Origin: Cerrena zonata | Taxonomy: Eukaryota > Basidiomycota > Agaricomycetes > Polyporales > Cerrenaceae | Reading direction: 5' to 3' | Length of the DNA: 64,000 nt | NCBI GenBank assembly: GCA_038087015.1 | Contig: JASBNA010000015.1 | Coordinates: 731,165-795,164, forward strand | In this document: piece by piece, positions 58,963-64,000 of the stretch | Layout of the letters: each line of letters starts with the position of its first letter | How positions within the stretch are numbered: the stretch's first letter is position 1 | The notes under the pieces: model-generated | Database searches by the model: none | Seen by the model: only the letters and a program-made list of their open reading frames with translations | Told to the model about the DNA's origin: nothing | Program-made: the position numbers and the translations under genes

Positions 58963-61200
58963 ATGGGAGACAAAGAGAGAGTAAAGGACGACTTCAATAA
59001 CACCCATAAGGATTCTGATGATCCCGTATGGTCGATCCTACCTTCGTATGAGATGTATGCATCTACTTTAGTAAAGGATTCATTACCTTCTTACACTTAT
59101 TCTTCCTCTAATTTAAGCAATGAGAGTACTTCTATGAGTGACAACAATACAATTATTTCACAGTCAAACTACCGAGGCAGTAGTTCAGAACAAACTTCTT
59201 TGAATAACCTGCTGCATCCCGTCAATGATTTTAGCAGCCAAGATGCTTTGAACGAAAATTATATCGTCACTAATGAGAATGAAAACAACTGGACTGCTAC
59301 AATTCTTGAAAATATCCATAACCTACGTAATTTGACTGATACCGAAAACGAGTTGGCAAAATCATTAACGATATCGATTTATTTTACTAAAGATGTTGGT
59401 GAGATTCACAAGGAGCCAGAAATAATTGATCCTCTGCTTTATGAATTCAAGAAGGGAGACTTCGTTAATGGACATCTTTACGTTATGAATAACTCTGAAA
59501 CTGCGATTCCATTTGAAATGCTTTATGTTTTATTTGAAGGGCACTTTTTGGTTTCAAATCCAAAGAATGTATCGAAGCCATTGAAGTATAAAAAATTCTT
59601 AGAAATGTTTGATTTCAGTGCCTCCTATAATGAAGTGCAAGTCGATAGACTCATTTCAGAACATACAGACTCCAGATTGTGTCCCTTAATTATTGATTCA
59701 ATTGATGGTGCCAATACTGGAATATTACACCGTCTAATGGTCCCTCATGTGAAGTATAAAAGATTTTTCACTTTCAAAATTCCAGAAAGATTGTTGGATT
59801 CTGAATGCAATGACCATCATCTTCCTTACCATACAGTGTTACCACCTTCTATGGGGGTTCTGGATATTTTTCCATTAAAAGAACAAGAAAGTTTCAAGGA
59901 CTTTGCTTTCAAGGGCGCTTCAACATCTTATGGGGTGATGGTAAGAATTATTGGTAAAGCCTCTTCTTTGAATGAAACCAGAGAAAAGCCAAAAAATGAA
60001 GTGCCAACATTGATCAACTCTGATGGGGATGAGTTTGTTATTTTTAAAGAGTCACATACTCCGATTCGTGTTTTACAGCAAGAAAACATAACCGAAGCTG
60101 AAGCTAAGATAAAAGCAATTGAAATTCAGTTATTGAAAAAAAATTTGATTTCCAGATTGAAGGAGAAAATACAAATTGGAGAAGAAATGGTGAAGTCTTT
60201 ATCAGAGGATAAGTTTAATAACACATTGGACTTATCAACAAAACTTGAAGAGTCGAATAAAAATGAGTTGGTGAAAGCTCGTCAGCTATACAGAATGCAA
60301 TCCCAAGCTAAGACCAGAGACGTCAAAGAAGGTTTCGATCTTTCTAATAAACAGGAAACTTATAGAAAAATAATTCCTTTGACAAAAAGGAAGTTACTAA
60401 GTTCGAAACCCCTTGGAACTTTGGATATAATTTCACTGAAATCATTAATTAATATGAAATATATTCCTCCACCCAAATTTAGAAAGTCAAAAGCTGTCGA
60501 TGCATCTTCTTGGAAGTTCAAAATTCCTCTTCAATTGAATTTTACAGGAAGTTCTCTTTTAGATTCATCATCATCATCTGCTGATAAAAGTTTACCTAAT
60601 TTGAAAAACTTTCGCTGTGATTTGGTGGTCTTAACTCTTCAATCTGTCGAACATGATATCCCGCTTCAATTAGACCATAGTTTCATTTTCAATAATGAAT
60701 TTCAAAAATTTTACTCAAACCCTATAGAAGACGAAGATACATTTATTAATAATACCAGAAAAAAATTTCGTGAATTTGCTAAGCAATATTATCAACTATT
60801 CAAGACTCTAGGAACAGAAAATTTCCGAGTAGAGTCTTCCTTAATAAATGAATTGAAAGGAATTTGTGATATTGAAGATAAAATTACTCGACTTAGGGTA
60901 CATGATTTTAAAGTCAGTGACTTAACAGATCCAGAATCTAAAGAGGCTTTCAAATGGGAGTTTAATCAAGAGAAAAACTGCTTTGAACAAAACCTAACTT
61001 TAGACATTAATGTGAAGAGCGCTGAACTTAGTCATGTAAACCCCAAAGATAGCAGTGGAGATGCTTTTGACAAGTATTGTTTAGTTCCATCATATCAAAT
61101 TTGCAACTCGTCCAGAATGTACTATTTTGATTTAAGTTTTCTGTTATCCGCCAATGAATATATTCATGTGAAAGTACCTGCTATAATATCCAATGACTAA
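58963..61200 (+). CDS. BUL1-like arrestin adaptor of Rsp5, copy 3
   Basis: A third tandem BUL-family protein, 745 aa and collinear with copy 2. N-terminal VWSILPSYEMYAST (about residues 22-35) and KDSLPSYTYSS (about 38-48) stand at the Bul1 LPSFEMY and PPSY positions, again with Leu for the first Pro of the PY motif. The arrestin core shows VNGHLYVMNNS, VPHVKYKRFFTFKIPERLL, LPPSMG, RCDLVVLTLQS and SYQICNSSRMYYFDL. Copies 2 and 3 share the insertion GDEFVIF and the basic linker LISRLKEKIxIGEE. Near the C-terminus, CTG at 61141 lies in a column with Gln (copy 2) and Lys (copy 1). It converges with RNA1 with only about 70 bp between the stops. Confidence 0.85.
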   Translation: MGDKERVKDDFNNTHKDSDDPVWSILPSYEMYASTLVKDSLPSYTYSSSNLSNESTSMSDNNTIISQSNYRGSSSEQTSLNNLLHPVNDFSSQDALNENYIVTNENENNWTATILENIHNLRNLTDTENELAKSLTISIYFTKDVGEIHKEPEIIDPLLYEFKKGDFVNGHLYVMNNSETAIPFEMLYVLFEGHFLVSNPKNVSKPLKYKKFLEMFDFSASYNEVQVDRLISEHTDSRLCPLIIDSIDGANTGILHRLMVPHVKYKRFFTFKIPERLLDSECNDHHLPYHTVLPPSMGVLDIFPLKEQESFKDFAFKGASTSYGVMVRIIGKASSLNETREKPKNEVPTLINSDGDEFVIFKESHTPIRVLQQENITEAEAKIKAIEIQLLKKNLISRLKEKIQIGEEMVKSLSEDKFNNTLDLSTKLEESNKNELVKARQLYRMQSQAKTRDVKEGFDLSNKQETYRKIIPLTKRKLLSSKPLGTLDIISLKSLINMKYIPPPKFRKSKAVDASSWKFKIPLQLNFTGSSLLDSSSSSADKSLPNLKNFRCDLVVLTLQSVEHDIPLQLDHSFIFNNEFQKFYSNPIEDEDTFINNTRKKFREFAKQYYQLFKTLGTENFRVESSLINELKGICDIEDKITRLRVHDFKVSDLTDPESKEAFKWEFNQEKNCFEQNLTLDINVKSAELSHVNPKDSSGDAFDKYCLVPSYQICNSSRMYYFDLSFLLSANEYIHVKVPAIISND

Positions 61201-61270
61201 TTTAAGTTTATATTGATAGAAATAAATATAATATTATAATTGTACATGTAAAATTATAAAACTATAGAGA

Positions 61271-62506
61271 TTATTTGATATGAGCTTTTGATAATTCATC
61301 TGCGATATCGTCAACAGCCTTATCGTTTTGGTTAAGATCAAGATTAGCCAATTCTTTTTCTAATTGATCCAAATCTTCATCATCCGCTTCATCATCATTA
61401 GTTTCATCATCGTCTTCATCTTCATCTTCACTATCTATTTCTTCCAAATCATCTAATTCGTCTAATTCACCAAATCCTCTTTCAGTGAAAATATCATTAA
61501 TTTTTTCAATTAAATCGGAATCTTCTTCAAATCTATTACCATTTAATTCTAAAGATTTTAAATTTGGTAAATTATCTTGAATAACTTTAACTAATTTAGA
61601 TAAAGAATCATTTTCTAATTCATTATATTGTAATTTTAAAAGCTTTAAAGAAGGTAATTTAATTTTTGATAAACTTTCAACTAAAGCTAAAGAACCTTTT
61701 GCTTTTAATAAACAATCATTTAAGTTTAATTCAACTAATTTAGACCAATTTGAAATGGAATCAGCCAATTCGATTGAACCTTGAGTAGTAATAGTATTAT
61801 CTTGTAAATCAACAATGGTTAAGTTTTTATTATGACTTAAACCTTTTGAGATTAATTTTGAAATACCAGTTGGTCTAATACCATTTTGATATAATTTAAC
61901 AACTTGTAAATCTTGATGATTTCTTAAACCAATGGCTAAATAATTGATAGAACCATTTTCTAATCTATTTCTTCCACAAATAAAAGTTTTCAAGGATGGT
62001 TTATTAGCGGTTTTTTTAGCTTGAGATAATTTATATAATGCCTTACCAATTCTTGCTCCAGCAAATGGGCCCATACCATTATTAGATAAAATAATATGTT
62101 CCAAAGTGATAGCCTTAGGTAAATAAGCCTCGATAGGATCAATGGTTTGTAATCCAAATGCATTATCACTCAAATTAATCAATTTCAAATTTGGTAATTT
62201 TAATAATGATGGTAATAAAAATTCTAAGGATTGAGGAATTTCGGTATTCAATCTCCCAGTATATAAATCACTGAAATCAATTTCTACAATAGTATCCTTG
62301 TGTTTCAAAAAAGATTTGCTTAACGATTCAGATGCTTCAATACCAATGGTATTCCCACTGAAATTAATTTTGCTAACTTTGTCTTTTGATTCCAATTCTT
62401 TCAAATAAGGTTCGATATCAGCATGAGAATCAAACTTGATTTGCTTACCAGCAATACTATAGGTAGTTTCTGGGGTAACACCCAATTCAACTTCAACAGA
62501 TGCCAT
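61271..62506 (-). CDS. RNA1: Ran GTPase-activating protein RNA1
   Basis: This is the cytoplasmic RanGAP that triggers GTP hydrolysis on Gsp1 and so sets the direction of nuclear transport. The ATG gives MASVEVELGVTPE; an in-frame TTG two codons upstream is ignored. About eleven leucine-rich repeats span residues 45-345 (units such as NLKLINLSDNAFG, LVELNLNDCLL and LKLLKLQYNEL). The conserved LYTGRLNTEIP block holds Arg85, the residue equivalent to the RanGAP catalytic-site arginine. The C-terminal 60 residues form the acidic tail (EDEDEDDDETNDDEADDED). Length of 411 aa matches S. cerevisiae Rna1 (407 aa). Confidence 0.96.
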   Translation of the reverse strand: MASVEVELGVTPETTYSIAGKQIKFDSHADIEPYLKELESKDKVSKINFSGNTIGIEASESLSKSFLKHKDTIVEIDFSDLYTGRLNTEIPQSLEFLLPSLLKLPNLKLINLSDNAFGLQTIDPIEAYLPKAITLEHIILSNNGMGPFAGARIGKALYKLSQAKKTANKPSLKTFICGRNRLENGSINYLAIGLRNHQDLQVVKLYQNGIRPTGISKLISKGLSHNKNLTIVDLQDNTITTQGSIELADSISNWSKLVELNLNDCLLKAKGSLALVESLSKIKLPSLKLLKLQYNELENDSLSKLVKVIQDNLPNLKSLELNGNRFEEDSDLIEKINDIFTERGFGELDELDDLEEIDSEDEDEDDDETNDDEADDEDLDQLEKELANLDLNQNDKAVDDIADELSKAHIK

Positions 62507-62701
62507 TTCCAACTAGATATGTTCCTTGTAGACCCGAGTAGTTTCAATACTTACTTTTGAAGACCTGGGAAGACCTCCGCGAGATTTCGATTTTGAAAAT
62601 TTAGCAGGGTAGAAGACAGAGTCGTGTGGGGGAGAATATGGAACTACAAAGAACGAGATCAATAGACCAAGCGTATACATATACAAAGCATGTAAGCCAT
62701 C

Positions 62702-62756
62702 GACAAAGGATAGACAAAGGAGAGACAAAGGAGAGACAAAGGACAGACATAGACAA
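62702..62756. repeat. 11-bp tandem repeat, about 5 copies
   Basis: Five units of GACAAAGGAGA and close variants (GACAAAGGATA, GACAAAGGACA, GACATAGACAA) occur in strict 11-bp register, giving a purine-rich plus strand. The array lies about 200 bp upstream of the RNA1 start. Confidence 0.88.
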
Positions 62757-62760
62757 GACG

Positions 62761-62859
62761 TATATAGACCGTGAAGCATATACATTGACAGCATATATAG
62801 ACTGTGAAGCATATACATTGACAGCGTATATAGACTGTGAAGCATATACATTGAGTGCG
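62761..62859. repeat. 33-bp tandem repeat, 3 copies
   Basis: Three 33-bp units beginning TATATAGAC and containing GTGAAGCATATACATTGA have one difference between copies 1 and 2 in the body and a divergent end in copy 3. The period is three times that of the 11-bp array that ends five bases earlier. Confidence 0.92.
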
Positions 62860-63640
62860 ATATAATGAATATGGGATATTCGAGGTTGAGAAAAGTACGA
62901 TAAGGTTTTAGGAGGCATCATTGCCTTTTCCACATCGTTTCTCCGTCGTCTACAGTCGTTCCCACGTCGTTCCCACGTCTTTAGCCGGTCTTTTCCCTCT
63001 CAGAATTGACGACATGAGGTGTTTACTCCCTTGCTTCCAACCAGTAAGTAATCCCACCTTTCCCTACAGTATAATTAGCAGCTTCTAAGTAATAGTGCAT
63101 TGGCTAGCAGAAATGCCGGGGATAATTGCGGTTGACCAGGAAATCCTTTCTGCACCGGGCGGATTTACCCAAGGCAAGACATAACAGGACATAGCTCACC
63201 AAGGCGAGACAAGCCTTCCCGACAGAGTATACATGACACCATCGAGTTGTCTACACTTTTAGAGCCATGACATAGGTGCCAGCACATTGGTGTCGCTTAC
63301 GTCCAGGCAGGATCCGTACAGAGCCATTGCACCTCCCTTGCAAGCCGCCATTGGCACCAGTCCCCCCGGAAAATGAGATAGCCATCTCTTCATGAATGCA
63401 TACTATCATAAATGCATACTTTAGTTCAGATTTGTCTTTTGCAAATTACTGCAATTTGCAGCAATAAATTCATTGGTCTTTTTTTTTGTTCACAAATACA
63501 CTACCAAATGGTTGGGTCGTGCACCGGGCGCACAATTTTCTCTCGATAATTTTTTTTTTTGGCTTCTTTTCGACTTGAAAAAAGTCATTTCAAATCTTTC
63601 AATACTCTTCTATTGAAGTAACAGCAAAAAAGACAATAAG

Positions 63641-63796
63641 ATGTTTGCCAGAGAATCCAAAGCAACCAAAGAATCCAAGTTCCAACAATTCAAAAAGACC
63701 CCAGCATACACTGCTGCTGTTAATGTCACATTATTTGCCGTTGGTGTTGCCATTATTCAATCACCAATTGCTGATTACTTGGTCCCCCAATTATAA
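63641..63796 (+). CDS. TOM6: Mitochondrial import receptor subunit TOM6
   Basis: This is a small tail-anchored subunit that stabilises the TOM complex (Tom40-Tom22) in the mitochondrial outer membrane. The 51-residue product starts MFARESKATKESKFQQFKK. Its second half closely follows S. cerevisiae Tom6 (61 aa): a KFQQFKKTPAYT block (cf. RFQAFKESPLYT), a membrane segment of about 17 residues (VNVTLFAVGVAIIQ), and a C-terminus SPIADYLVPQL (cf. SPLMDMLAPQL). The basic residues before the membrane segment fit outer-membrane tail anchoring. The leader is A-rich (AAAAAAGACAATAAGATG). The gene is easily missed because of its size. Confidence 0.92.
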   Translation: MFARESKATKESKFQQFKKTPAYTAAVNVTLFAVGVAIIQSPIADYLVPQL

Positions 63797-64000
63797 TGAT
63801 GATTTTAGAATTGAAAAGAGTCAAAGATCAACAAAACAAGACAAAAATGATAATGACAAGCCAATATTTTGATTGGATACCGTGAAGTGATGTTACATTT
63901 TCATGATTCAAATTTACTCTATTATATTCCCAAATTCAACGGGAGAATTACCTCTGTACATAAAACAATTAGTTGCCAATATAAAAATTTCAATATAGGA
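63797..64000. other. TOM6 3' flank to window end
   Basis: AT-rich sequence with no gene that can be supported. A minus-strand frame is open from the window edge to about 63917 (28 codons) and could be the 3' end of a convergent gene, but that is too short to judge. Confidence 0.3.

Larger units (their letters stand above)
62507..63640. promoter_or_regulatory. Divergent RNA1-TOM6 intergenic region
   Basis: 1134 bp with no supported gene. It has two tandem-repeat arrays (62702-62859), then GC-richer unique DNA (63050-63370), then T8-T10 tracts (63480, 63550) just before TOM6. The direct repeat TTCCCACGTC is present twice near 62960. ORFs over the repeat arrays on either strand are repeat artefacts. 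Confidence 0.6.

Noticed and set aside
62513..62933. ORFs on both strands over the 11-bp and 33-bp arrays (MYMLHSLY... repeats)
   Set aside because: A 33-bp period is a multiple of three, so repeats stay open by construction; they overlap the RNA1 promoter and have no coding signature.
63645..63872. 75-codon plus-strand ORF MPENPKQPKN... at the window end
   Set aside because: Shifted-frame shadow of TOM6, whose own 51-codon frame matches the known protein along its second half.

Overview
This window is nuclear chromosomal DNA from a budding yeast, most likely of the CUG-Ser (CTG) clade. It is AT-rich and gene-dense, with short intergenic gaps on both strands. One spliceosomal intron has the yeast signals GTATGT, ACTAAC and TTTTAG. 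In-frame CTG codons are rare and several fall on alignment columns where serine, or another small or polar residue, is expected. The species cannot be named from the sequence alone. All genes were given an ATG start; upstream TTG or GTG readings were treated as leader.

Layout. 0-13 kb: 3' part of HAS1, RPC17, a ROG1-type lipase, a SNN1-like BLOC-1 subunit, OST3, RIM13, GPI10 and a strongly codon-biased ADH1. 13-26 kb: ATG16, a YML020W-like protein, a PHO2/GRF10 homeodomain gene, an MSS2-like gene, DUN1 with a 7-codon first exon, TIP20 and CCT3. 26-37 kb: CYK3, KIN28, a frame-broken L-2-hydroxyglutarate-dehydrogenase-like gene, a 1.8 kb gene-poor stretch with tRNA-Gln(UUG), and VTC4. 37-50 kb: DNF3, a frame-broken AIF-like oxidoreductase, a BUB1-type gene that keeps MAD3 motifs but has a frameshift in its kinase domain, GPI16, a 260 bp minisatellite and an unrecognised gene. 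50-64 kb: tRNA-Lys(CUU) with a 12-nt intron, an FCY2-type permease, three tandem BUL1-like arrestin genes, RNA1 and TOM6.

Functional links. Most genes are ordinary housekeeping genes with no operon logic. PHO2 and VTC4 both belong to phosphate control, and VTC4 carries a high-affinity-type Pho4 site. GPI10 and GPI16 act in GPI anchoring and OST3 in N-glycosylation. DUN1 and BUB1 are checkpoint kinases and both have an ACGCGT box upstream. The most accessory-looking part is 51.6-61.2 kb, where a permease gene is followed by three tandem genes for BUL-type Rsp5 adaptors, only the first of which keeps a canonical PPxY motif. All clear frame breaks lie in three minus-strand genes at 31.6-32.9 kb and 43.0-47.5 kb, so they are either real decay or locally poor sequence.
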